Shown here: in pieces, positions 17,529 to 25,525 of the stretch
Position numbering within the stretch: position 1 is the stretch's first letter
Layout: each line of letters begins with the position of its first letter
Translations under genes and position numbers: made by a program
Notes under the pieces: model-generated
Database searches by the model: none
The model's input: only the letters and a program-made list of their open reading frames with translations
Told to the model about the DNA's origin: nothing
DNA from: Alphaproteobacteria bacterium
GTDB taxonomy: Bacteria > Pseudomonadota > Alphaproteobacteria > Micavibrionales > Micavibrionaceae
Length of the DNA stretch: 45,452 bases
Direction: 5' to 3'
Assembly (NCBI GenBank): GCA_020443295.1
Contig: JAGRIJ010000031.1
Coordinates: forward strand, 1 to 45,452

Positions 17529-18410
17529 ATGGAGATAAAAGTGAAACCGTTTTTTTTCTGGCTCGCCGCTTTTTTTTGTGTGTTCTCGGCCTCTCAGAAC
17601 ATGGTCTGGGCTCAGGAAACCCCGGAGGTTATTAAGGATATCCCTTATATTCAGGGGTCCACGAACCCCAAACAGATGCTGGATCTCTACATCCCGCGGA
17701 CCGGCACGAAACACAGGCCTGTTCTGGTTTTTGTCCACGGCGGCGGCTGGGGGCTGGGCGACAAGAAAATGGCCCGCAAAATGGGTCCGTTCTTTACCGG
17801 CAGGGGTGTCATCCTCGTTTCTCTTAACTATCGTCTGGCCCCGGCCAACCCTTATCCTGATTTTGCAGAGGATATCGCCGCCGCTATGCGCTGGGTGGTG
17901 GACCATATCGGCGAATATGGAGGAGACGTAAAGAATATTGTCCTTTCCGGCCATTCTGCCGGGGCACATCTCGTAGCCCTGATCGGTACTCACCCGGATT
18001 TCCTCAGGGAGCAGGGGCTGGATCTGCGGATGTTCCGGGCCGTTGTCCCGGTCGATACGGCAAGCTTCGATCTCTCGACCGATCCCTACGGCCTGGCAGT
18101 CCGCCGTCAGAAGAAGATGCGTACGCGCGCCTTCGGATCGGAACAGGAGATTCTAGATGATGCTTCGCCGAGCAAACAGGCGCTTAAGGCCAGATCGAAA
18201 CGCCTTTCCCAGTTCGAGATTTTTGTCTCATCCCGCAGACCCGATGCGGTGGAGCAGAGCCGAGAACTGACACAGGCAGTCCAGAAATCGGGAAATAAGG
18301 CTGAAATGCATGTCGTCCAAGGTCTAAGTCACCGGGCTATGTGCATGGCTATTTATGATCCGGATTCCGAAATCTCACAAACGATCCTGAAACGGCTGGG
18401 GGTTCAGTAA
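17529..18410 (+). CDS. Exported alpha/beta hydrolase (esterase/lipase, HSL-like)
   Basis: 293 residues with a cleavable signal peptide (MEIKVKPFFFWLAAFFCVFS...VWAQ, cut likely after Ala near residue 28). The mature part has the oxyanion motif FVHGGGWGLGDK, the nucleophile elbow LSGHSAGAHLVALIG and a late LSHRAMCM whose His probably completes the triad, all typical of the carboxylesterase/BD-FAE group. Predicted to act on esters in the periplasm or outside; the substrate is unknown. Start: ATG at 17529. It is flanked by arginine genes but is on the opposite strand. Its 3' end overlaps the convergent membrane-protein gene by 7 bp. Confidence 0.85.
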   Translation: MEIKVKPFFFWLAAFFCVFSASQNMVWAQETPEVIKDIPYIQGSTNPKQMLDLYIPRTGTKHRPVLVFVHGGGWGLGDKKMARKMGPFFTGRGVILVSLNYRLAPANPYPDFAEDIAAAMRWVVDHIGEYGGDVKNIVLSGHSAGAHLVALIGTHPDFLREQGLDLRMFRAVVPVDTASFDLSTDPYGLAVRRQKKMRTRAFGSEQEILDDASPSKQALKARSKRLSQFEIFVSSRRPDAVEQSRELTQAVQKSGNKAEMHVVQGLSHRAMCMAIYDPDSEISQTILKRLGVQ

Positions 18411-19144
18411 GTCCCAAAAAATGTCCCGCCGCCCATGAGCCCGTGATAAATAAACAGGAAGATAATTCCCCCGGCCCACCGCACGGCTATAAAAGGGGAT
18501 TTCCTGTTCATCACGCTGAACCCGGTATATAAAACAAACAGGAGGGGCACGGCTTTCAGGACACAGTAAAGCGCCAGCATCCAGGACCGCGACTGCGTAA
18601 GAAAAGCCACCCCGGTAAAGAAATCCGAACCGAGCCCGTTCAGGCCGATAATGGAGTAGGGCAGCCCTAGCAGTATAAACCAGAGAATATTAATCGATTG
18701 CAGTTCGCACTCTGAATAAAGAGTTCCTTCGAAATTGATGGCTGGCAGACATTCCTGCGGGATAAGGCCTTTCGATCTGTAGAACCAGTTCGCGACCGTC
18801 TGGTCCTGCGCAACAAACAGGTCAAAGGAAGAGTCGCGGTAGGGGACAAGCAGGGTCAGGCCTCCAAAAAACCCGAGATACAGGATAAAAACCGCACAAA
18901 ATCGTTCATAGGCTTCGGTTTCCGTAACATGCAGATACCCCATAAACCCGACTAATGCCGCGAGAACGAGATACCGGATCCAGTATTCATCGCCCCTGAG
19001 CGTAATGCCGTACAACTCCAGCAGCATCAGCCAGAAACCACCTGCAGCTATAAAGACAACGAAAAGCGCTAAAGGAATAAGAACCCGTCGGAACACGATC
19101 CGGGGGTGCTCATCCTGTCTGACAAGGGCGGAGGGAATATCCAT
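18404..19144 (-). CDS. Multi-pass inner-membrane protein of unknown function
   Basis: About 246 residues from the ATG at 19144, behind GGAGAG with an 8-base gap; an in-frame start 45 bp earlier would reach the argF stop. Six or seven hydrophobic segments are visible (e.g. VLIPLALFVVFIAAGGFWLML; YLVLAALVGFMGYLHV; FCAVFILYLGFFGGLTLLV; ILWFILLGLPYSIIGL; AVPLLFVLYTGFSVM; AGGIIFLFIYHGLMGG). The longest loop holds two Cys (PQECLPAINFEGTLYSEC) and would be periplasmic, so a disulphide is possible. No family recognised. It is the last gene of the argC-to-argF run (45 bp after argF). Confidence 0.72.
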   Translation of the reverse strand: MDIPSALVRQDEHPRIVFRRVLIPLALFVVFIAAGGFWLMLLELYGITLRGDEYWIRYLVLAALVGFMGYLHVTETEAYERFCAVFILYLGFFGGLTLLVPYRDSSFDLFVAQDQTVANWFYRSKGLIPQECLPAINFEGTLYSECELQSINILWFILLGLPYSIIGLNGLGSDFFTGVAFLTQSRSWMLALYCVLKAVPLLFVLYTGFSVMNRKSPFIAVRWAGGIIFLFIYHGLMGGGTFFGTY

Positions 19145-19189
19145 GCGGCATTCTCTCCGATGCTGCCGGAAAAGAGAAGGAAAAAGCAC

Positions 19190-20092
19190 TTATGCGCTTT
19201 TGCGCACCCTCACGCCCGCCTCCTCAAGACACCACGCGAGAATGGCTTTCTGTGCGTGCAGGCGGTTCTCGGCCTCATCGTAAATCACGCTCGCCGGGGT
19301 TTTAAGAACTTCCGGCGTGACTTCCTCGTTCTGGTGGATCGGCATGCAATGCATGAAGATCGCCCCGTCCTTAGCCAGCGCCATCAGGGCGCTATTCACC
19401 TGATAAGGCATGAATTTCTCGATGGACTTGCCTTCCTGCCCCATGGACACCCATGTGTCGGTCACGAGGACATCCGCATCCTTGGCCGCCGCCTTTGCAT
19501 CTTCCTGATAGATCACATCCGCAGTTGTCTTTTCGGGCTTGAGATCCGGCGGGGTAGAGATGACAAGATCGAACCCGAAAATCGGCGCGGCCTGCGCAAA
19601 GGTCTTGCACACATTATTGTAATCGCCGAACCAAGCGATTTTCTTGCCTTCAATCGCTCCGAGCTTCTCCTCGATGGTCAGAAGATCAGCCATAATCTGG
19701 CAGGGATGAGACTCATCCGTCATCCCGTTGATAATCGGGATCGTTGACCAGCGCGCCAGCTCCTCCATCATCTCGTGGCTGCTCATCCGCAGCATGACGG
19801 CATCCACGAAGCGGGAAAGAACTTTCGCCGTATCCTCGATCGTCTCCGACCCGGCAATCTGCATCTCGCCCATATTCATCACGATCGTATGCCCGCCCAG
19901 CTGCTTCATGGCAACCTCGAAGGAAAGGCGCGTCCGTGTCGAACGCTTGTCGAATGCCATGACGAGCGAAAGCCCCTCGAGAATCTGCGGCGGGTTGTAT
20001 TTTTCCCGTTTCAGCGCGTGTGCGTGCTCCAGAATGCCCTTGAGCGTTTCCGGCCCGATTTCGGGAAGGTTGATGAAATGCCTGATACTCAT
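19190..20092 (-). CDS. argF: Ornithine carbamoyltransferase
   Basis: Makes citrulline from ornithine and carbamoyl phosphate. 300 residues. The carbamoyl-phosphate loop is KRSTRTRLSFEVA (about residues 50-62), followed by HPCQIMADLLTIEE and the ornithine-side motif DTWVSMGQEGK. The C-terminal active-site block reads FMHCMPIHQNEEVT; the more usual alphaproteobacterial form is HCLPAHRGEEVT, so this copy is somewhat divergent around the catalytic Cys, which is kept. DEAENRLHAQKAILAWCLEE closes the protein. It lies 158 bp downstream of argD, with a long hairpin in the gap that could tune expression between the two. Confidence 0.93.
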   Translation of the reverse strand: MSIRHFINLPEIGPETLKGILEHAHALKREKYNPPQILEGLSLVMAFDKRSTRTRLSFEVAMKQLGGHTIVMNMGEMQIAGSETIEDTAKVLSRFVDAVMLRMSSHEMMEELARWSTIPIINGMTDESHPCQIMADLLTIEEKLGAIEGKKIAWFGDYNNVCKTFAQAAPIFGFDLVISTPPDLKPEKTTADVIYQEDAKAAAKDADVLVTDTWVSMGQEGKSIEKFMPYQVNSALMALAKDGAIFMHCMPIHQNEEVTPEVLKTPASVIYDEAENRLHAQKAILAWCLEEAGVRVRKSA

Positions 20093-20171
20093 TTATTCAT
20101 TTCCTTAATTTAATAAAACACAAAGTTCACAACTCTCACGGCCTAATCCTAAAAGAAAAACTACAGAGGAC

Positions 20172-20230
20172 ACAGAGATAAACAGAGACAGAAAGCACAA
20201 AAATCTCTGTTTCCCTCTGTTTATCTCTGT
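20172..20230. repeat. Long hairpin (16-bp inverted repeat) between argD and argF
   Basis: ACAGAGATAAACAGAG (20172-20187) is the exact reverse complement of 20215-20230, with a 27-base loop that itself contains further ACAGAG/CTCTGT units. The two outer ends (CTACAGAGG at 20161 and CTCTGTAG ending at 20232) extend the symmetry imperfectly. No T-run follows on the minus strand, so it is not a standard terminator. It may be a REP-like dispersed element or an mRNA-stabilising structure. Confidence 0.7.
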
Positions 20231-20250
20231 AGTGATAATTTTCTTTCTTT

Positions 20251-21453
20251 TCAATCCATCTCCTTAAGCGTTTTTCCAATAATGCCAAGCGCCTCGTGCG
20301 CTTGTTCTTCCTTGAGGATGAGAGGAGGGGTCAGGCGCAGCGTATTCTGCCCGGCCTTGGTCGCCATCAGCCCGTTTTTCTGCAAGGCTTTGAGCAGGTC
20401 GCCGCAGTTCGTATTCGTGTCCACCCCGATCATCAGCCCCATCCCGCGGATCTCGGTGATCTTGTTGGATTCGCGCTGGATCTGCTTCAGCCCGTCAAAC
20501 AGCACGCCGGAAACTTTCCGGACGTTGGAAAGGAACCCGCGCTTGAGAATCTGTTTCACGACTGTAGCCGCCACCGCGCAGGCCAGCGGGTTGCCCCCAT
20601 AGGTCGTGCCGTGCGTGCCCACAACAATCGCCGACCCGAATTTCCGCTTGGCCGCCATCGCGCCGACCGGGAAGCCCCCGCCCATGCCCTTGGCCCACGC
20701 CGCGAGATCCGGCTCCACCTTGAACGCTTCATAGGAATTGAACGTGCCCAGCCGCCCGAACCCGGTCTGCACCTCATCGAAAATAAGGCAGATATTTTTC
20801 TCGTCGCAGAGTTTCCGCAGACCCTTGAGAAACGCGGGATCAGCGGGGGTCAGTCCGCCTTCGCCCTGCACAGGCTCCACGATAATCGCCGCCGTCTTGT
20901 CGGAGACGAGCGCCTTCACGGAACTGAGATCGTTGAAGGTGGCGAAATGCACCCCCTCGATATACGGGCCGAAGAACGGCTGGCTCATCCGCTTTTCCGT
21001 CACGCTGGCCGAACCGTACGTCCGCCCGTGAAAGCTGTTGCGGAACGCGATAATCTCGTTGCAGTGCGGTCCTTTGGTATCGTACGCCCACTTGCGCGCG
21101 CATTTCAGCGTGGCCTCCACGCTCTCTGTTCCGCTGTTGGAAAAATAGATCATATCGAAACAGGTATTATCGACCAGAAGCTGCGCGGCCTCCAGCTTCT
21201 CCTGCGTGGCATATGAGGCCTGACAGGCCATGAGACGCGCCGCCTGTTTCTTGAGCGTGCGCAGGATCGCGGGGTTCGCATGCCCCAGCGAGGCCACGGC
21301 AATGCCGGCGGCGAAATCCAGATATTTTTTCCCGTCCGTATCGTAGGCGTAGCAGCCCTCGCCATGATCCAGCACAACCGGCTGCGGCTCGTACGTCCGC
21401 ACCAGAACGTCTTTGGCTTTCTCGATAATCTCTTGCGCGTTGGGGTGTGTCAT
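20251..21453 (-). CDS. argD: Acetylornithine aminotransferase
   Basis: PLP-dependent transamination giving N-acetylornithine from the semialdehyde. 400 residues, class III aminotransferase. Visible motifs: YFSNSGTESVEATLKCARKW, SFHGRTYGSASVT, VEPVQGEGGL, IFDEVQTGFGRLGTFNSYE and the PLP-lysine region LAAWAKGMGGGFPVGAMAAK, then THGTTYGGNPLACAVA. Length and order are normal. The start (ATG 21453) has AAGAAGGAAAG upstream, 15 bp after the stop of the last DUF805 gene, so it is translated from the same message as the array. Confidence 0.95.
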   Translation of the reverse strand: MTHPNAQEIIEKAKDVLVRTYEPQPVVLDHGEGCYAYDTDGKKYLDFAAGIAVASLGHANPAILRTLKKQAARLMACQASYATQEKLEAAQLLVDNTCFDMIYFSNSGTESVEATLKCARKWAYDTKGPHCNEIIAFRNSFHGRTYGSASVTEKRMSQPFFGPYIEGVHFATFNDLSSVKALVSDKTAAIIVEPVQGEGGLTPADPAFLKGLRKLCDEKNICLIFDEVQTGFGRLGTFNSYEAFKVEPDLAAWAKGMGGGFPVGAMAAKRKFGSAIVVGTHGTTYGGNPLACAVAATVVKQILKRGFLSNVRKVSGVLFDGLKQIQRESNKITEIRGMGLMIGVDTNTNCGDLLKALQKNGLMATKAGQNTLRLTPPLILKEEQAHEALGIIGKTLKEMD

Positions 21454-21468
21454 GGTCGTCTTTCCTTC

Positions 21469-22014
21469 TTACGATTTCCAGAAATATGTCTGGGCATTCT
21501 TCAACTCGAGAACAGAACTGAAAAGAATGTCCTTTGGGTATGTATCGTTGGTCATGGTACGAAAATCCAGCCCCTTCGGGGGATAGCCATACTTATTGAT
21601 ATCAGGATCTCCCGGTAACAAAAGGGGAATCCACAAACCTAAAAACGCTACACCATAAAAAACTATGTTTATAAAAAACAAAACAAGAGTGTCCTGATTC
21701 AGATAACCCATAAGTAAATACACACCAGCATTCCATGGAAGTTTCAAAAAAAGAAAAGGGGCGTAAATGACAGCGAGTAGAATAAGAACATACGTTAAAA
21801 AATTATGATCTCTGTCTCTGTACCGTCTGATGATGACAACCCATAAAAGATAATACGAAAAAAAATTAGCAACTAAAAACAAATACACGGGCAATATACT
21901 ATAAACCGTTAAGTAAATAATGAAATAATGTAAAAAAAAATACGAAATGGCAGCGACAGCCAACTGCACCCTGTTCGCGCGTCCTTGGCGAATATCCAGC
22001 AACGCCCACATCAT
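21469..22014 (-). CDS. DUF805-like membrane protein, fifth copy
   Basis: 181 residues, last of five tandem paralogues in transcription order. It begins with the shared MMWALLDIRQGRANRVQL. About four hydrophobic segments, the arginine-rich turn IIRRYRDRDHN that corresponds to the rRlhD motif of DUF805, and the conserved PGDPDINKYGYPPKGLDFRTMTNDTYP near the C terminus. Unlike the others it ends in LKNAQTYFWKS, without the FKGR tail, and is followed by argD. The start overlaps the previous copy's stop (ATGA). DUF805 proteins are inner-membrane proteins of unknown biochemical role. Base composition is more AT-rich than the flanking arg genes. Confidence 0.8.
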   Translation of the reverse strand: MMWALLDIRQGRANRVQLAVAAISYFFLHYFIIYLTVYSILPVYLFLVANFFSYYLLWVVIIRRYRDRDHNFLTYVLILLAVIYAPFLFLKLPWNAGVYLLMGYLNQDTLVLFFINIVFYGVAFLGLWIPLLLPGDPDINKYGYPPKGLDFRTMTNDTYPKDILFSSVLELKNAQTYFWKS

Positions 22015-22676
22015 TCTCTTCCCTTGAATTCTTGGAATTCAGTAGTTGGAGTTTCAGATGGTTTTAAATTCGTGGCATAAAGATTCTCCAGCCGCTTTTG
22101 ATAGGCTTCTTCTTGTTCTCTGACATGTTCGTCGCGTTCCCGCGCCTGAGCATTATATTTCTCAACCAGCTTAGGTGGATAGGTCGCTCGTGTCATAGTG
22201 CCAAGAATTAAACCTACCGGAGGATAGCCATATTGATTAGGCAAAGGATCGCCGCTCTTGAATAGATGAATTGTAAAGAGAACTAAAAAAGCCAATATAA
22301 CCAAACTAAAAATTCCAGAGACCCCGCTCATGATGGCAAAATATCCCCCAATCATATAGATTGAAAAAAGCGGAGGTATGAGATAAGGCAAAATAAAAAA
22401 CACATTAAACGCCAACATGGTAAAAGCCACCTTCGTTGACCCTCTGTCCCGGCACCGTCTAAAAACACCAAGATAGAAAATATAAAACCCTATAATTTGA
22501 AAGAGCAGTCGCGGTGTAAGAAACGCTTTAAGAGGAAATGCCGGATCCGGCATAACGGATTTAGCAGGGTAAAAAATATCCGCCAAACCTCTGATCGCAA
22601 CGCATATCAAGATAAAGATTACAAACTGTATCCTGTTTGCCCGCCCAACCCGAATATCCAGTAACGCCCACATCAT
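22011..22676 (-). CDS. DUF805-like membrane protein, fourth copy
   Basis: 221 residues. N terminus MMWALLDIRVGRANRIQF, four to five hydrophobic segments, the turn VFRRCRDRGSTK and the SGDPLPNQYGYPPVGLILGTMTRATYPP motif. A charged cytoplasmic tail follows (RERDEHVREQEEAYQKRLENLYATN), probably coiled-coil, ending in EFQEFKGRE. The last codons are also the ribosome binding site for the next copy (AAGGGAAGAGA followed by ATGATG). The start has the same kind of site, but the gene before it ends 51 bp upstream instead of overlapping. Confidence 0.82.
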   Translation of the reverse strand: MMWALLDIRVGRANRIQFVIFILICVAIRGLADIFYPAKSVMPDPAFPLKAFLTPRLLFQIIGFYIFYLGVFRRCRDRGSTKVAFTMLAFNVFFILPYLIPPLFSIYMIGGYFAIMSGVSGIFSLVILAFLVLFTIHLFKSGDPLPNQYGYPPVGLILGTMTRATYPPKLVEKYNAQARERDEHVREQEEAYQKRLENLYATNLKPSETPTTEFQEFKGRE

Positions 22677-22727
22677 TCTCTCCCCTTGAATTCTTGCGCT
22701 TCTGCTAAATTTCCTTGTTCTCGGATG

Positions 22728-23381
22728 TTACACATCATCCACATCGAACTCCTCTGTAAACAGGAAACGCTTCCTGCGCGCCGCTTTTCTGGCCTGCCTC
22801 TCCATCAACGCTTCAAGACCCTGTTCTTCCTGCTCCGTAACTTTCTCCTCAGTGGCTTCATATTTCCTGACGGTTTCAGAGACTTTTTGTCGCAGTGTAG
22901 GGGGATAGGTCTGATAAGTCATCGTCAAAAAATTATAACCCGTGGGCGGCAGCCCGTATTCAGTAAGATAGGGTGCGCTGGATTTAAAGAAAATACTAAT
23001 GACGGGGGACAGAATATCCTCTACTACAGCTTTAAAAGGGTCAAAAAACTTCCTTTCTGAATTCGAACTGGCTTTGCCGCCCGTAATAATCGTAATGAGG
23101 ATATAAAGAAGCAACAGGAAGAAGGAACCAACCAACAATGCCAAGGCCTCCAGAGCCGCCAGAACCGGATTCTTTTTTGGCACAGTAGATTGCGTGTCAC
23201 GGTACCGCCGGACCCACATGAGAAGAACGAGATACGCAGGAACGATAGCGGCAGCGCCTCCTGCATACAGGTTTTCAAGGGTAGATAATCCGTAAAACCC
23301 CAGACAGCATAAAAGCGCAACACTATAAAACTGCACCCTGTTCGCCCGCCCAACCCGGATATCCAGCAGCGCCCACATCAC
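22728..23381 (-). CDS. DUF805-like membrane protein, third copy, probably frameshifted near its 3' end
   Basis: 217 residues from a GTG followed by ATG (MMWALLDIRVGRANRVQF). Hydrophobic segments, the turn LMWVRRYRDTQST and the motif SAPYLTEYGLPPTGYNFLTMTYQTYPP are present, then a charged helical tail (YEATEEKVTEQEEQGLEALMERQARKAARRKR). The frame stops at 22728 after DVDDV. In the next frame, the bases from there to the following start read NIREQGNLAEAQEFKGRE and end in the ATGA overlap seen at the other junctions. The simplest explanation is a single-base indel close to 22730 that cut off the usual tail. The main fold should be intact. Confidence 0.8.
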   Translation of the reverse strand: MMWALLDIRVGRANRVQFYSVALLCCLGFYGLSTLENLYAGGAAAIVPAYLVLLMWVRRYRDTQSTVPKKNPVLAALEALALLVGSFFLLLLYILITIITGGKASSNSERKFFDPFKAVVEDILSPVISIFFKSSAPYLTEYGLPPTGYNFLTMTYQTYPPTLRQKVSETVRKYEATEEKVTEQEEQGLEALMERQARKAARRKRFLFTEEFDVDDV

Positions 23382-23896
23382 CCTCTCCCCTTGAAGTCGG
23401 GGCTGCTGATCGGGTCCTGAAGGACGGCCAACCCTTTTAAGGAATCAGCTTCCGGTCTGGGCTCGTCCTCCGGGGCGCACCCGCCTTTATAAAAAATCAA
23501 AAACAGTGAATAGATGAAATAGGGTGTAAACAACGCACCGACCGTGTTTTCCGTCACCCATGTTCCTAGGAGATCCGGGGCGTGTTCGGCCACGGCGCCA
23601 AGGATGGAATCCATGGACAGGACCAGCAGGAAGGTAAAAATGCTGATCAGGCAGAAATAGACGCTCACATTCATGTCCCGCAGTCGCCGGACCTCCAGCA
23701 GAAGGACAAGGTAAAGATAAATAAAATGAGGGACAACGGCGAACGTAAAAAGAGCCGATGAATCATTAGGGCGCAGGAACCACGAGGAAACAGCCAGAAG
23801 GAAGAGCCGGAAAAAAAATTCGCAGATCACCCGCAGCGCCAGAAAGCGCAGCCTGCCGAGTTTCCCGGTTCTGATATCCAGCAACGCCCACATCAT
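23378..23896 (-). CDS. DUF805-like membrane protein, second copy
   Basis: 172 residues, the most divergent of the MMWALLDIR members (MMWALLDIRTGKLGRLRF). Four hydrophobic segments and the turn LLEVRRLRDMNVS are kept. The YGYPP motif is lost, replaced by YKGGCAPEDEPRPEADSLKG, and the tail again ends FKGRG over the next ribosome site. It overlaps both neighbours by 4 bp (ATGA/GTGA), which implies translational coupling. Confidence 0.8.
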   Translation of the reverse strand: MMWALLDIRTGKLGRLRFLALRVICEFFFRLFLLAVSSWFLRPNDSSALFTFAVVPHFIYLYLVLLLEVRRLRDMNVSVYFCLISIFTFLLVLSMDSILGAVAEHAPDLLGTWVTENTVGALFTPYFIYSLFLIFYKGGCAPEDEPRPEADSLKGLAVLQDPISSPDFKGRG

Positions 23897-24585
23897 CCTC
23901 TCCCCTTGAATTCCACAAACGGTGTCACGCCGCCCGTCTTGGCTTTTCTCTTGGCTTTGAGTTCGATAAATGGGGTGTTGAAATCTCGCTCTTCCTGTTG
24001 TTTCTCCTGAATGATTTTGTCGAAACGCTCAATCATCGCGTCAGGATAGGTCGCAGGGATCGTTGTACGAAAATCTATCCCGACCGGGGGGTACCCGTAT
24101 TGGTTGGCATCGGGAAGTCCTTCTGCCAGCATGACAAAAAGAACCACAGTACCCAGCACTGCAGCAATAGGTATTGCAAGATGCTTGACGATGATAATCA
24201 GAGGCATGCCGACAAAAATGAAAAGAACGCCTAAAAAGACCGGGCTCATGGGAAAAAAAGGCAACAAAAAAAGTCCGGCTCGACGAAAATTACTGGCCGC
24301 TCTTGAAAAGAATATACGGTTAGCACGGGCAATTTCATAAGCGTCTTCAGTACTCAGATATTCATAAGAAACAGAAAGATCTGGATTTGGGCGCTGATCA
24401 GCAAGACGTCTTAAAATGAAAATAAAAATAAAATAACAACAAAGAATATTAAGAATTACAATCAAGGCAGGCTCCCTGATAAGATGAAAGCCTAAAAACA
24501 TCCCGCTCCCGCATACCGCCACACCAAGCAAAAACTGCTGCCGGTTCATGCGTCCAATCCACGGGTTGAAGAATTGCAGGCTCAC
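23893..24585 (-). CDS. DUF805-like membrane protein, first copy of the array
   Basis: 230 residues, GTG start overlapping the argB stop by 4 bp, with GAGGCGAGGAA as the ribosome site inside the end of argB. The N terminus is MSLQFFNPWIGRMNRQQF, so it keeps the GR-NR-QF core but not MMWALLDIR; it may be the oldest member. Hydrophobic segments surround IFILRRLADQR; DANQYGYPPVGIDFRTTIPATYPD is conserved. The tail has a coiled-coil-like stretch (MIERFDKIIQEKQQEERDF) and ends VEFKGRG. Translational coupling to argB suggests it is made together with the arginine enzymes. Confidence 0.82.
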   Translation of the reverse strand: MSLQFFNPWIGRMNRQQFLLGVAVCGSGMFLGFHLIREPALIVILNILCCYFIFIFILRRLADQRPNPDLSVSYEYLSTEDAYEIARANRIFFSRAASNFRRAGLFLLPFFPMSPVFLGVLFIFVGMPLIIIVKHLAIPIAAVLGTVVLFVMLAEGLPDANQYGYPPVGIDFRTTIPATYPDAMIERFDKIIQEKQQEERDFNTPFIELKAKRKAKTGGVTPFVEFKGRG

Positions 24586-25520
24586 TTCCTCGCCTCGATC
24601 AGTTTCTGCACCTCGACTTCGTTGAGGTAGTTCTGTTGCTCCGCATCGGGCAGCACCATCGTGCCGGGGCTGACCGACTCGTAAATTTCCTTATAAAGCG
24701 CGTCCTCGCGCATCCCGTTAATCAGGTGGATGCGTTTAACCCCGCCCTCCAGCGCGCGCAGGCAGTTCTCCATTTTCACCTTCATCCCGTCCGTAACCGT
24801 GCCGTCCTTAATGTATTGCGCGATCTGCTTGGATGTGAGGATGAACGCGGTCTTGCCCTTCACCATCACCCCGTCCACGTCGCTCAGGAAAATCAGCTTA
24901 TGCGCCGCCGTCCCGATCGCCAGCTCCGTGGAGACCGAGTCCGCGTTGATATTCACCAAATGCCCCTCCCGGCTCATGGTCAGGCACGGGCAGGCGATAA
25001 AATTGCTGACCTTCAGCAGCCGCATGATCGGCCGTTTATAGACATCCTTGATATCGCCGACGAACCCGAAATCGACCGGCTTTTTCGGGCGCAGCTCCAC
25101 GCGCATCCAGTCCGCCGGGATCGCGTTCAGCGCCATCCCTTCAAGATTATTCCTGAACATGCTCTGGTAAACCCGCAGCGAAAGATCGCCTCCGACAACT
25201 TCGCGCAGAATGCCCATCGTCGCCGCGTCGGTCACCCGCCGCCCGTCCTTGCGCTTGACGCCCACGCCCCGCGCTTCCACAGCCTTATCGACCAGCCCGC
25301 CATGCCCGTAGATCAAAATAACCTTGACCCCGTGCACGGTCAGAGAGCGGATATTCGCCAGCAGATTATCCAGCGCGTCCGGGTTTTCAATCACCGCGCC
25401 GCTGGCCTTCACGATAAAAAGATTGTCCCGGAACTTGCTTTCATAAAACGCGTTGATGAAAAAATCCGGCAGCGGCTTCTTGCCGGCTTTCTTTTTAGAG
25501 TTTTCTTTTTTCTTGGCCAT
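24582..25520 (-). CDS. argB: Acetylglutamate kinase-like amino-acid kinase (divergent ArgB)
   Basis: Expected to phosphorylate N-acetylglutamate, the second step of arginine synthesis. 312 residues, amino-acid-kinase fold. The N terminus is a lysine-rich extension (MAKKKENSKKKAGKK). Family landmarks are present but altered: VKASGAVIENPD for the usual VKYGGNAM, YGHGGLVDKAVEARGVGVKRKDGRRVTDAATM where most have HGGGPQI, and NINADSVSTELA, IFLSDVDGVM, GTVTDGMKVKMENCLRALEGGVKRIHLINGMREDA in the C half. Context supports ArgB: five bases after the RtcB-like gene, argC just upstream, argD downstream. The acyl group on the substrate may not be acetyl; that cannot be told from sequence. Confidence 0.82.
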   Translation of the reverse strand: MAKKKENSKKKAGKKPLPDFFINAFYESKFRDNLFIVKASGAVIENPDALDNLLANIRSLTVHGVKVILIYGHGGLVDKAVEARGVGVKRKDGRRVTDAATMGILREVVGGDLSLRVYQSMFRNNLEGMALNAIPADWMRVELRPKKPVDFGFVGDIKDVYKRPIMRLLKVSNFIACPCLTMSREGHLVNINADSVSTELAIGTAAHKLIFLSDVDGVMVKGKTAFILTSKQIAQYIKDGTVTDGMKVKMENCLRALEGGVKRIHLINGMREDALYKEIYESVSPGTMVLPDAEQQNYLNEVEVQKLIEARK

Positions 25521-25525
25521 GTTCT

